From NCBI GenBank assembly GCA_964480915.1, contig CAYZRS010000034.1, positions 1 through 55,850 of the forward strand: 55,850 nucleotides of DNA, read 5' to 3'. A program made the position numbers and the translations under genes. How positions within the stretch are numbered: the stretch's first letter is position 1; each line of letters starts with the position of its first letter. Positions 17,719 to 25,755 of this stretch are shown in pieces. This DNA comes from CAWGCE01 sp964480915. Its GTDB lineage: Bacteria > Planctomycetota > Planctomycetia > Pirellulales > Pirellulaceae. The notes under the pieces were generated by a model. The model had not been told where the DNA came from. It ran no database searches and saw only the letters and a list, made by a program, of their open reading frames with translations.

Positions 17719-20193
17719 GTGTCTCGATTTGCATTGATCCTATCGATCGTGAATGTGGTTTGGATTCCCAGCCAAGTTACTGCGCAAACTGATTGGGTCG
17801 AACGGGTCAAGCAAGAAGTTGCCACCCATGATGCCGGAAGCCGTGATTGGATACTGGCTCAGTATCGCTTGGCCTGGGCCTTCACGAATTACGACGCCGA
17901 GCTTGGCATCGAACATGCCGACCAAGCACTCGAAGCGGCGGCGAAGATCGGGGATGGCAATCTTGTGGCCGTTGGCCATTGCGTCAAATCGATGATTCCT
18001 GCTTTGAGTCTTGGTTCGACCGGATATTCCATATTCGAGCAAGCGAAGCTCGTAAGTCCGATTGAGCCGATCGAGCAACTGTGGTTCGATTTCGCAGAAT
18101 CTCACTACGCCGGCGATGGCTGTTCGCCTCGCACAATTCAGCATCTGCAATCGCAACTTACGAAGTGTGAACGTCCGGCGCTGCGCGCGGCCCTGTGGAT
18201 TGCGATTGCCCAGCGACTGCTGCGAGAGGAGCGTGGCATCGGATCGGTGGTTGGCCAAGTGCAAGCGGCTGTCGACGCGGCAGGGCTTCGTTGTCACAAG
18301 GTCGATCTCGACATGATGATCGCGTATGAAAACATGGTCGACATCGATGTTGCCGCACAATGCTGTCAGAGGTTGAAAGAGATTGTCGTCGAGTCAAGAG
18401 CCTGCGGCAACCGCCACAGTCAAGTTGTGGCTATCACGACGCTTGCCACGAGTGGGCCAATCGCAAACTATTCCATCGAAGAAAAGCACATAGCGCTGAC
18501 GGAGGCGATTGATGTCGCCAAGAAATCGAGAAACGCAATCCTCCTAGAACAGGCGTTTATGACCGCCATTGAGTTTGGAATTCGGAATGGGAAATCCGAT
18601 TTCTCAAATCAACTCGCCGACGATGTGACGGCCTATCTCCCGGGGTTAGGTCGGGAGAAGAAAGAGTTGAAGATGTTGGCCGTGCAGGCCTATATCCAAA
18701 CCGGTCGCCTGGAAACGGCTCAGAATGTCCTCGACAGCGATCTCACGGAAAAGGAATCCGAATTAGCCACATTGAAATCGAAGTTTGATGGCGTGGCAAT
18801 TGAGTTAGAGGATGAAAGTCGGCGAAGGCAAGTCATTCAGTCGGAACGCGATCAAGCGTATGGTCGATACTTTATTTTGTGGGCCACGGCGTCGCTGGTC
18901 GGCGCAGCGCTCTCTCTTTTTCTGTTGCTGAGCTGGCGTCGACTGCGGCAAGTGAATTCGAAGTTGCGGGCGGAAATGGACGCCGGCGAAGTGGGCCGTC
19001 ATGAACAAGAACAGCTGAAGCAGCGGGTTTCTCGACTGCAGCGAATGGAGAGCTTGGGAGCGTTGGCTGGCGGTGTTGCCCACGATTTCAACAATCTGCT
19101 CGTTGGGGTCCTCTGTAACGCGGAGTTGCTGAAAACCGAAGGGGTTTCGGACGAGATGAAGCACGATTGTGTGCAAGGCATTATCAGTTCGGCCGAAGCC
19201 GCATCTGACCTCAGCCAAATGATGCTGGCGTACACCGGAAGACAGCCAGCGCACAGTGAAACGATCGATCTGGGCGAGCTAATCGACGGGTTGCTGCCGC
19301 TATTTCGAGCCGCGTCTTTGAAGCACGAGATCAAGGTGACGCCGCTGCATGAGCCTGTTTATGCTCTGGCCGATCCCGTGCAGATCGAGCAAGTGCTGCT
19401 CAATCTTGTGAATAATTCGGTGCGCTCGATCGAGTCGCCCAGCGGATGCGTCACGATTTCGTTGGGAACCACTCGGCTAGAAAAAGTCGACGAAACGCAA
19501 TTTCACGGTCGTCGACGGGAAGGTGGTGAGTTTGCCTATATCGAAGTTGCCGACAATGGTTGTGGCATTGAAGAGGCGCAGCTAGAGCATATTTTCGAAC
19601 CATTCTATACCAAACAAAAGTCGAAGCAGGGGCGCGGGTTGGGGCTTGCGCTTGCCTACGGAAACGTGGTTCGCCACAACGGATTGATCCAATGCAAGTC
19701 GGTGGTCGGCGAAGGAACGGTCATGCGAGTGCTGTTGCCAGTTGCCGTGCAACAAGCAGAAGAAAATTCGCCCCGCGAGACAGCGCCGATGGTTCGATCA
19801 CACCAGTGTGGTCACGCCGTCGTGATTGATGATGAATTGTCGGTTCTGTTGACGCTCAAACGCATGTTGGTCAGCAACGGTTGGACGTGTGAGACATTTC
19901 AAAAACCGAAAGAAGCGTTGGCCAAATTGGAGCGTCAGGCGATTCATCCGGATTGCGTCGTCGTCGACGTGCGCATGCCAGAAATGGATGGTCGTGCTGT
20001 CGTTCAGCACTTGCTGAATCATCACCCCAAGCTGCCGGTGACGATTGTGAGCGGTTACAGCAAAACCAATCTGCATGATTTTCTCGAATTTCCCAATGTG
20101 GTGAACACTTTGGCAAAACCTTTTTCTACCAACAGCGTTTTAGTTTCGTTGGAACAGGCGGTTTCCCACGCGGCCGCTTCTCAGGTGGTCTAG
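17719..20193 (+). CDS. Hybrid sensor histidine kinase with TPR-like sensor
   Basis: This 824-residue membrane hybrid kinase has a signal-like N-terminus (1-22) and a long helical-repeat extracytoplasmic region (about 25-380, TPR-like). A transmembrane helix at about 384-406 is followed by a coiled coil. The HisKA domain has the phosphorylated His455 in GGVAHDFNNLLVG, which is the HDFNN subtype. The catalytic domain follows with DNGCGIEE, FEPFYTKQ and GRGLGLALAYG. A C-terminal receiver domain has acidic DDE near 697, phospho-acceptor Asp750 in VVVDVRMPEMDG, and a KPF motif near 797. The start is GTG. No separate output protein is adjacent, so the target is unknown. The sensor ligand is also unknown. 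Confidence 0.88.
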   Translation: MSRFALILSIVNVVWIPSQVTAQTDWVERVKQEVATHDAGSRDWILAQYRLAWAFTNYDAELGIEHADQALEAAAKIGDGNLVAVGHCVKSMIPALSLGSTGYSIFEQAKLVSPIEPIEQLWFDFAESHYAGDGCSPRTIQHLQSQLTKCERPALRAALWIAIAQRLLREERGIGSVVGQVQAAVDAAGLRCHKVDLDMMIAYENMVDIDVAAQCCQRLKEIVVESRACGNRHSQVVAITTLATSGPIANYSIEEKHIALTEAIDVAKKSRNAILLEQAFMTAIEFGIRNGKSDFSNQLADDVTAYLPGLGREKKELKMLAVQAYIQTGRLETAQNVLDSDLTEKESELATLKSKFDGVAIELEDESRRRQVIQSERDQAYGRYFILWATASLVGAALSLFLLLSWRRLRQVNSKLRAEMDAGEVGRHEQEQLKQRVSRLQRMESLGALAGGVAHDFNNLLVGVLCNAELLKTEGVSDEMKHDCVQGIISSAEAASDLSQMMLAYTGRQPAHSETIDLGELIDGLLPLFRAASLKHEIKVTPLHEPVYALADPVQIEQVLLNLVNNSVRSIESPSGCVTISLGTTRLEKVDETQFHGRRREGGEFAYIEVADNGCGIEEAQLEHIFEPFYTKQKSKQGRGLGLALAYGNVVRHNGLIQCKSVVGEGTVMRVLLPVAVQQAEENSPRETAPMVRSHQCGHAVVIDDELSVLLTLKRMLVSNGWTCETFQKPKEALAKLERQAIHPDCVVVDVRMPEMDGRAVVQHLLNHHPKLPVTIVSGYSKTNLHDFLEFPNVVNTLAKPFSTNSVLVSLEQAVSHAAASQVV

Positions 20194-20342
20194 TTCACCG
20201 ATCGGCAGCTGACGCCACTGACGCAGCAAAGGCAGACTGCATAAAAGCCGTGTGTTGGTTCGCTCGTCTTGACGGTTTGCGGTGAGAACGACACGCTTTA
20301 GGTTCCTTGGGGAACAATGCAGTTGGAGATCACAAGAAAAGT

Positions 20343-21101
20343 ATGGCTGGATCAACTGAGCAAAAGCCGGGCGAGTTCGTTAGCAAGGATTCGCCGAGAT
20401 GTGGCTTCCATCAGCGCCGACTGGTTGGTGAATTGATGGACGACCCCGAGTTGGACGATCGCTTGCACCACGATGCACTCAAGGGGCTGGCCCGCGCGAA
20501 CAGTGTCAGTTTTAGCTCTCAAATTCTTTCGTCTGCCATTCAGCGATTGGCCCAGCAAGTCGAGGGCCGGCCGTTGCGGATTGTGGATATTGCTTGCGGA
20601 GGCGGTGACGTCACGTTAAAGGTAGCCCACGACCTGGAACTGCAGCGGATTCCCGCCACGATTATTGGGTGCGATGTCAGTCGCTATGCCGTCGAACACG
20701 CTCGGGCAAACGCCGTCGGGACGGTAGGGACGGTGGAGTTTCAAGAGCTCAATGCCTTGACCGACGAATTGCCCGAATGCGATATCGCGATGAGTTCATT
20801 GTTCTTACATCATCTGACGACGCCAGATGCGGTTCGGCTGCTGGAACGGATGGCCGACTGTGCGGAGCATCTCCTCATCAACGATTTACGGCGTTCTCGT
20901 CTTGGTTATTGGATGGCCTGGTGCGTCTGTCGACTGTTGACACGATCCAAAATCGTTCATACCGATGGCCCGCTGTCGGTGGAGGCGGCCTTTACACCGG
21001 ACGAAGCGCTGGCAGCAGCGGAAGAGGCCGGTTTGGTCGGCGCGAAAGTCTGCCCGACTTGGCCGGAGCGTTTCTTGTTGCAATGGAGCCGCCCATTGTG
21101 A
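20343..21101 (+). CDS. SAM-dependent methyltransferase of type III PKS cluster
   Basis: This 252-residue class I methyltransferase has glycine-rich motif I at 81-89 (VDIACGGGD) and an acidic residue at the end of strand 2 (IGCDVS). SSLFLHHL follows in the post-II/III region typical of small-molecule methyltransferases. It probably methylates a polyketide or its phenolic product. The ATG at 20343 is preferred over a TTG at 20307 for length, although its ribosome binding site is weak. The end overlaps the start of the FAD oxidoreductase by 19 bases, so the three genes form a tightly coupled operon. The reaction is inferred from the neighbours. Confidence 0.78.
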   Translation: MAGSTEQKPGEFVSKDSPRCGFHQRRLVGELMDDPELDDRLHHDALKGLARANSVSFSSQILSSAIQRLAQQVEGRPLRIVDIACGGGDVTLKVAHDLELQRIPATIIGCDVSRYAVEHARANAVGTVGTVEFQELNALTDELPECDIAMSSLFLHHLTTPDAVRLLERMADCAEHLLINDLRRSRLGYWMAWCVCRLLTRSKIVHTDGPLSVEAAFTPDEALAAAEEAGLVGAKVCPTWPERFLLQWSRPL

Positions 21102-22336
21102 TTGTTCAGAATTCGTTGGCTGCGGCTGACGTGCACTCGCTGAGTGAAAAACCGTGGGACGTTATCGTCATCGGAGCTGGGCCGGCAGGCGGGGTGGCCG
21201 CTTTGGGCGCCGTCCGAAATGGACTGCGCACGTTGCTCCTCGATCGAAAGCAATTTCCTCGACCCAAAGTATGTGGCGCTTGTATTAACCGTCGGGCAAT
21301 GGCCGGTTTGGCTGCGGCCGGATTGGCGGAAGTCGTCCAGTCGCTGGAAGGGGTGCCGTTACGAGCGTTTCAGGTACATAGCCCTTCGTCTCGTGCCAAT
21401 ATTCCTTTTGATTTTTCCAGCGTCGCGATTGGCCGAGGACCATTCGATGACGCGATCGTACGGCAAGTCGTCGCCGCTGGCGGGACGTTTCTGCCTGGAG
21501 TGACGGCAACCGTTGCGGCCGATTTGGTGGGGGAGCGACGCCGTGTGAAGTTGCGCACCGCCGACCGTGAGCTGACGGCCCATACTTCGCTCGTGATCGC
21601 CGCTGATGGCCTGTCCCAATCTTGCCTACGTAGCTTGCCGGAATTCACCAGTCGCGTCGCTCGTGGGACCCGCGTCGGCGTGGGAGGGCAGCTCTCGGCA
21701 GACAAATCGAGCATGTATCAGCCAGGTACGATTTACATGGCTGTCGATCGAGCCGGCTATGTTGGGGTCGTGCGGCTGGCGGATGGACGACTCAATGTGG
21801 CCGCAGCCTTTGATCCTCAGGCAATAAAGCACGCTACCCACCAGGCCGATTTGGTTGCGGCGACATTGCGGGCGGCCGATTTTGAAGTGCCAGCGAGTCT
21901 CTTCTCGGCCGAATGGAGTGGTACGGCCGGATTGACCCGCCGTTCTAATCGTGTCGCCAGCAAACGGGTCTTGGTGGTGGGGGATGCGGGCGGTTATGTT
22001 GAGCCGTTCACCGGCGAGGGGATTGCTTGGGCTGTCACGACCGGCGCGGCGGCGGGTGCCATCGCGACCGAAGGTGTTGCTGCCTGGACTTCAGGCATCG
22101 AGCGAAAGTGGACGGCCGACTATGCGCGGCTGGTGCGCCGGCATCAGTTTTGGTGTCGCGCTCTAGTGCGGATGCTGCGCTCGCCTATGATGGTGAACAG
22201 TTCGCTCAGACTTTTGAATAAATTTCCCAAGATTGCGCGACCGGTGCTGAAACACTTGAATGCTCCCGTCAACTTCGGCCCCTCCGGGCGAGGTCAACGA
22301 ACTCGAATATCGAAAGAAAAAAGTCATGGCGTTTGA
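21083..22336 (+). CDS. FAD-dependent oxidoreductase of type III PKS cluster
   Basis: This 417-residue flavoprotein belongs to the geranylgeranyl-reductase / aromatic hydroxylase-like group. The dinucleotide-binding motif GAGPAGG is at 31-37, and the Asp-Arg after strand 2 (LLLDRKQFPRPKVCGACIN) is characteristic. A second FAD motif, VLVVGDAGGYVEPFTGEGI, lies near 295-315. It could reduce an unsaturated chain or hydroxylate an aromatic ring. The ATG at 21083 lies inside the methyltransferase gene; the longer frame back to 20669 is the shadow of that gene. It ends 11 bases inside the polyketide synthase gene. Confidence 0.85.
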   Translation: MEPPIVIVQNSLAAADVHSLSEKPWDVIVIGAGPAGGVAALGAVRNGLRTLLLDRKQFPRPKVCGACINRRAMAGLAAAGLAEVVQSLEGVPLRAFQVHSPSSRANIPFDFSSVAIGRGPFDDAIVRQVVAAGGTFLPGVTATVAADLVGERRRVKLRTADRELTAHTSLVIAADGLSQSCLRSLPEFTSRVARGTRVGVGGQLSADKSSMYQPGTIYMAVDRAGYVGVVRLADGRLNVAAAFDPQAIKHATHQADLVAATLRAADFEVPASLFSAEWSGTAGLTRRSNRVASKRVLVVGDAGGYVEPFTGEGIAWAVTTGAAAGAIATEGVAAWTSGIERKWTADYARLVRRHQFWCRALVRMLRSPMMVNSSLRLLNKFPKIARPVLKHLNAPVNFGPSGRGQRTRISKEKSHGV

Positions 22337-23417
22337 GCTGTTGGGAATGGGTACGGCGGCTCCGGAGCACTTCATCGAGCAGCACGATGCAGCGGCGCTT
22401 GCCGAAACGTTGATGGGAGCGCCGGAAGATCGACGACCCTTGGCGACCCTGTTTCGCCGCGCCATGGTGAAACAGCGACATAGTGTCTTATTAGACGGTT
22501 CAAGCAACGGCCAGCCGGCGCTGCAGGATTTCTACTACGCGGCGGAATCGGCTGCCGATGGCGGACCTTCGACTGCGGTACGGATGCAAAGGTACGAAGC
22601 GGAGGCCAGTAAGCTGGCCTTGGCCGCCGCAGAACGAGCCATCAACGCCGCCCACGTCGATGTCGATGTGTTGACGCATTTGGTGACCGTTTCTTGCAGC
22701 GGTTTCCGTGCTCCGGGAGTCGACATTGATCTGATTACGAGCCTAGGGTTGAGCCGCGACATCGCTCGGACCCACGTTGGCTTCATGGGCTGTCATGGCG
22801 CGATGAATGGCTTGCGGGTTGCCAGGGCGCTGGCCGAGTCCGACCCGAATGCGTTTGTGCTGCTGTGTGCAGTCGAGCTATGTAGTCTGCATTGCCACTA
22901 CGGGCAAGATACTGATCAAATTGTGGCCAATGCCCTGTTTGCCGATGGAGCCGCCGCTGTCGTGGGGCGAAGTTCCGCTTCCGAAGGCGATGACAACTGG
23001 CGTTTGGTCGCATCGGGCTCTTCGGTCATACCTCAAACCGAAGAGCTGATGCACTGGCAAATTCGTGACAATGGTTTTGAGATGGCATTGTCGCCGAAAG
23101 TGCCGGAAGTGATTCGCGCCGAACTGCGCCCTTGGATGGAAAAGTGGCTGATGAAGCACAGCTTGCGGATCGAAGATGTCGCGAGTTGGGCGGTCCATCC
23201 GGGCGGTCCGAAGATCTTGTCGGCCTGTGGCGAGGTGCTGGGGCTCAGTGAAAATCAACTGCAAGCGTCTTGGGACGTCCTGAGCGAATTCGGAAATATG
23301 TCCTCGCCGACAGTGCTCTACATTTTGGACAAACTGCGAAAAGAACGGGCGAAGCTGCCCTGCGTCGCACTAGGGTTCGGCCCCGGGCTCGCGATCGAAG
23401 CCTCTCTGTGGGTGTAA
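22326..23417 (+). CDS. Type III polyketide synthase
   Basis: This 363-residue chalcone-synthase-fold enzyme extends an acyl-CoA starter with malonyl-CoA to a pyrone, resorcinol or similar product. The catalytic triad is visible: Cys124 in VSCSGFRAPG, His291 in AVHPGGPKIL and Asn324 in FGNMSSPTVLY. The length is that of bacterial homodimeric type III synthases. The ATG at 22326 overlaps the end of the oxidoreductase gene and is preceded by a purine-rich stretch; it gives the normal family N-terminus. The upstream methyltransferase and flavoprotein are probable tailoring enzymes. Alkylresorcinol-type lipids are a reasonable guess, since planctomycete clusters with this content have been linked to such products; that link is from memory and unchecked. 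Confidence 0.93.
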   Translation: MAFELLGMGTAAPEHFIEQHDAAALAETLMGAPEDRRPLATLFRRAMVKQRHSVLLDGSSNGQPALQDFYYAAESAADGGPSTAVRMQRYEAEASKLALAAAERAINAAHVDVDVLTHLVTVSCSGFRAPGVDIDLITSLGLSRDIARTHVGFMGCHGAMNGLRVARALAESDPNAFVLLCAVELCSLHCHYGQDTDQIVANALFADGAAAVVGRSSASEGDDNWRLVASGSSVIPQTEELMHWQIRDNGFEMALSPKVPEVIRAELRPWMEKWLMKHSLRIEDVASWAVHPGGPKILSACGEVLGLSENQLQASWDVLSEFGNMSSPTVLYILDKLRKERAKLPCVALGFGPGLAIEASLWV

Positions 23418-23434
23418 TCTTCCCGTGGCCTCAT

Positions 23435-23926
23435 TCAGAACGTGGTCAGCTCTTCCGTTTCGCTGAACATGGTCGCCTGCCGCTGTGTGTGGGCAGCGTC
23501 GCGAATGTGGGCCGCCTCTTGTTTGGGGCCAAACGCGTGTAGCGAACGGTATGCCTCCGTCGCGTCTTCATACGCCTCGCGAAATGCGCCGGCTGCGAAG
23601 TTCGCTTTGGCTCGTACGAGGTATCCGTTGGCCAATGACTTTACGAGTGGTAGCGGAGCGAAGATACCAGCCACGAGACTCAAGATGGCTGTCATGAACC
23701 AAGCGCCGGCGATGTCCATTTGCTTGATCGCTGCAATGCTGGCGATCACCAGGCCAATCATGGCGCCGAGCACGAACAAAGCACGACCTACCAAGGTATT
23801 GGAATCGTATTTGAGTCTTCGCTTAACAGGCATTTGCGACGGGGCAGATGCTACTACGCAGGTGCCAAGAAATCCACATGCGGCGACACCGCCGACGAGC
23901 ACGTTGAGTACGAATGCTTGCAGCAT
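23435..23926 (-). CDS. Membrane protein of unknown function
   Basis: This 163-residue protein has three hydrophobic segments (about 3-25, 46-68 and 75-97) and a soluble C-terminal helical region. The latter contains a TPR-like unit (YLVRAKANFAAGAFREAYEDATEAY). AGGAGAGG lies five bases before the ATG, which supports a real gene. It converges on the polyketide synthase gene with 17 bases between the two stops. I do not recognise a family. Confidence 0.72.
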   Translation of the reverse strand: MLQAFVLNVLVGGVAACGFLGTCVVASAPSQMPVKRRLKYDSNTLVGRALFVLGAMIGLVIASIAAIKQMDIAGAWFMTAILSLVAGIFAPLPLVKSLANGYLVRAKANFAAGAFREAYEDATEAYRSLHAFGPKQEAAHIRDAAHTQRQATMFSETEELTTF

Positions 23927-24257
23927 GTTACCTCTCCTCTTTCTTCTCTCTTACGCCCGTTGTGCTGTTCGGCAAACAGGCGTCTACCTAACTCCGTTGG
24001 CAAATCGTAGGTTCTACGGTTTGCAGTTGCCAGGGATACTCCCCATCGAGATGCGTGGTTTTCCGCCTGCTGAACGGCAGAATCAGCAATGCCGTTACGA
24101 ATGGCATCGCCGTCCCCCGGGTTTTCCCCTGGTTGGTGGGTGGCGTCGCTTCGCTGTTTTTTTGGCGTTTGCAAGACCCTAAGGTCGCTTGGTTCGATAG
24201 GCACTGGCCGGCGAATCCCAAATTCCAGGGGGAATTGCCGGTTTTCTTGATTGCCCG
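23927..24257. other. Intergenic region
   Basis: No gene is called between the divergent membrane protein and the SPFH gene. Open frames on both strands have unusual composition (Arg/Pro-rich or Trp-rich) and no ribosome binding site. The region presumably holds promoters for both genes. Confidence 0.5.
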
Positions 24258-24287
24258 AGTGATATCACTTTGATATTATTTCGATAT
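24258..24287 (+). promoter_or_regulatory. Operator-like array of phased GATAT repeats
   Basis: A perfect 12-bp palindrome, AGTGATATCACT (24258-24269), is followed by two more GATAT cores. The three GATAT cores start at 24261, 24272 and 24283, exactly 11 bp apart, or about one helical turn. The array ends 46 bases before the SPFH start codon. This is what a binding site for a cooperatively binding repressor would look like. The Arc-like protein two genes downstream is an obvious candidate, but that is inference. Confidence 0.6.
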
Positions 24288-24333
24288 GTGGCCAATCGAG
24301 TGTTTGAAACAGACTGGATCGAGGGCAAGACAA

Positions 24334-25281
24334 ATGACTAGTGAGAAAGTGGTGAGGCCAAGCAGCGGCTGGATGTATCTATTTCTGGCTTTGGGTTTGA
24401 TGATTGGCGGGCCGGCGATCGTGGCCGTGCAGGCGAGCCAGGCCGGTTCGCCTGCAGGTTGGGCCGTCGCGCTGATGTTCGTTTTGATCATTGTCAGTTC
24501 CGTTTGTCTCTTCGGATTCATGGCGGTGCAGCCGAATACGGCGCGCGTGCTATTGCTCTTTGGTGATTACAAAGGGACCGTGCGAGAATCGGGCTTTTAC
24601 TGGGTGAATCCGTTCTATTCGAAGAAGAAGATTTCCTTGCGAATTCGTAATTTCGAAACGGGAACGACCTCGACGAAGGAAGTGAAAGACGCAGCGGGCA
24701 CAGTGCTCCAGCAAGCGTCGCGCTCTGCGGTCAGGCCGTCCAAGGTGAACGATCGCGATGGTAATCCGATCGAAATTTCGGCCGTGGTCGTTTGGAAGGT
24801 CGTCGATACGGCCGAAGCGATGTTCGAGGTCGATGATTACGAACATTTTGTCGAAGTGCAGAGCGAAGCCGCGCTGCGGAATTTAGCGAGCCGTCACCCC
24901 TACGATTGCGAAGACGACAACGTCTCGTTGCGGGGGAATACGGAAGAAATTTCCAGTCAGCTTCGTACCGACATCCAGGAACGGCTGGACAAAGCGGGCG
25001 TCGAAACCATCGAGGCGCGCATCAGCCATCTGGCGTATGCACCCGAGATCGCAGCGGCGATGCTGCAGCGACAACAAGCGCAAGCCGTTGTTGCGGCTCG
25101 CACAAAAATTGTCGAAGGTGCTGTCGGAATGGTCGAGATGGCGTTGGCTCAAATTGCGGCCGACAACATCGTCGAAATGGACGAAGATCGGAAGGCGGCG
25201 ATGGTTTCCAACCTGCTCGTCGTTCTGTGCAGCGACCGGCACACACAGCCGGTCGTAAACACGGGAACGATCTATCAATAG
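24334..25281 (+). CDS. SPFH/Band-7 domain membrane protein
   Basis: This 315-residue protein is of the SPFH (stomatin/prohibitin/flotillin) superfamily. It has two N-terminal membrane segments (about 14-35 and 42-66) and an SPFH domain from about 70 (VQPNTARVLLLFGDYKGTVRESGF). A C-terminal helical region follows, ending in a short tail. Such proteins form large membrane-bound ring assemblies. The ATG at 24334 has GAGGG eight bases upstream; a longer frame to 24286 lacks a ribosome binding site. It sits behind the GATAT operator array and before an Arc-like regulator, separated only by the damaged sequence at 25282-25441. The pairing suggests one autoregulated operon. Confidence 0.9.
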   Translation: MTSEKVVRPSSGWMYLFLALGLMIGGPAIVAVQASQAGSPAGWAVALMFVLIIVSSVCLFGFMAVQPNTARVLLLFGDYKGTVRESGFYWVNPFYSKKKISLRIRNFETGTTSTKEVKDAAGTVLQQASRSAVRPSKVNDRDGNPIEISAVVVWKVVDTAEAMFEVDDYEHFVEVQSEAALRNLASRHPYDCEDDNVSLRGNTEEISSQLRTDIQERLDKAGVETIEARISHLAYAPEIAAAMLQRQQAQAVVAARTKIVEGAVGMVEMALAQIAADNIVEMDEDRKAAMVSNLLVVLCSDRHTQPVVNTGTIYQ

Positions 25282-25441
25282 ATCGGAAAACTCTTTGTAG
25301 GGGCGCCGGGGGGCCCCCCCCCCCCCCCCCGGGGGGGTTTAAAAGGGGGCCCCCNNNNNNNNNNTAACTATATATAAATTTTTGGAAAAACTTTTTGTTG
25401 GGGCGCGGGCTACCGCGGGCGCCCCGCATTGGAGGTTAAAG
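25282..25441. other. Assembly gap (10 N at 25355-25364) with corrupted flanks
   Basis: The N-run is preceded by homopolymer-like G/C sequence (25306-25354) and followed by A/T-rich sequence. GGAAAACTCTTTGTAGGGGCGC beginning at 25284 is closely matched by the sequence beginning at 25384, with one insertion and two substitutions. The two sides therefore look like the same stretch read twice. The right copy continues into a strong hairpin (GGGGCGC / GCGCCCC, 25400-25425), a likely reason for the break. Confidence 0.75.
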
Positions 25442-25621
25442 ATGGCTCCACGCGATTCCTTCTTATTACGGATCGATCCCAAGATTCTGAACGCAATTCG
25501 ACAATGGGCGTCGGATGATCTGCGAAGTGTGAATGGCCAAATTGAGTTCTTATTGCGACGATCGCTGAACGAAGCGGGCCGCAAGGGCGACGAAACCAAG
25601 AAGAAACCCAGCAAGGACTGA
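25442..25621 (+). CDS. Arc-like ribbon-helix-helix DNA-binding protein
   Basis: This 59-residue Arc-family regulator has the strand DSFLLRIDP followed by helix KILNAIRQWASDDL, then the turn RSVNG and helix QIEFLLRRSLNEAG, with a lysine-rich tail. This is the ribbon-helix-helix order, and such proteins bind DNA as dimers through the strand. GGAGG at 25431-25435 lies six bases before the ATG. It follows the SPFH gene in the same direction, so both are probably expressed from the GATAT-array promoter, with the Arc-like protein as its candidate repressor. The start lies to the right of the assembly gap and is unaffected by it. Confidence 0.85.
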   Translation: MAPRDSFLLRIDPKILNAIRQWASDDLRSVNGQIEFLLRRSLNEAGRKGDETKKKPSKD

Positions 25622-25755
25622 TCTCGCGGGATGTGCGTTGGCCGCTGCGGGACGACACGGTCCGTCAAGTTTCCAGAAAGCGATCGGCCCGACCTCGTCT
25701 TGGAGCGATTGTTTTGGCACAATGATCCGCTTTCCAATTCTAGCGCGCGGCGAAT

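Noticed and set aside
20669..21082. N-terminal extension of the FAD oxidoreductase
   Set aside because: It is an out-of-frame shadow of the methyltransferase gene, and the FAD motif lies right after the ATG at 21083.
24055..24273. 72-codon plus-strand frame upstream of the SPFH gene
   Set aside because: Contains Trp/Phe-rich sequence, has no ribosome binding site and runs into the operator array.
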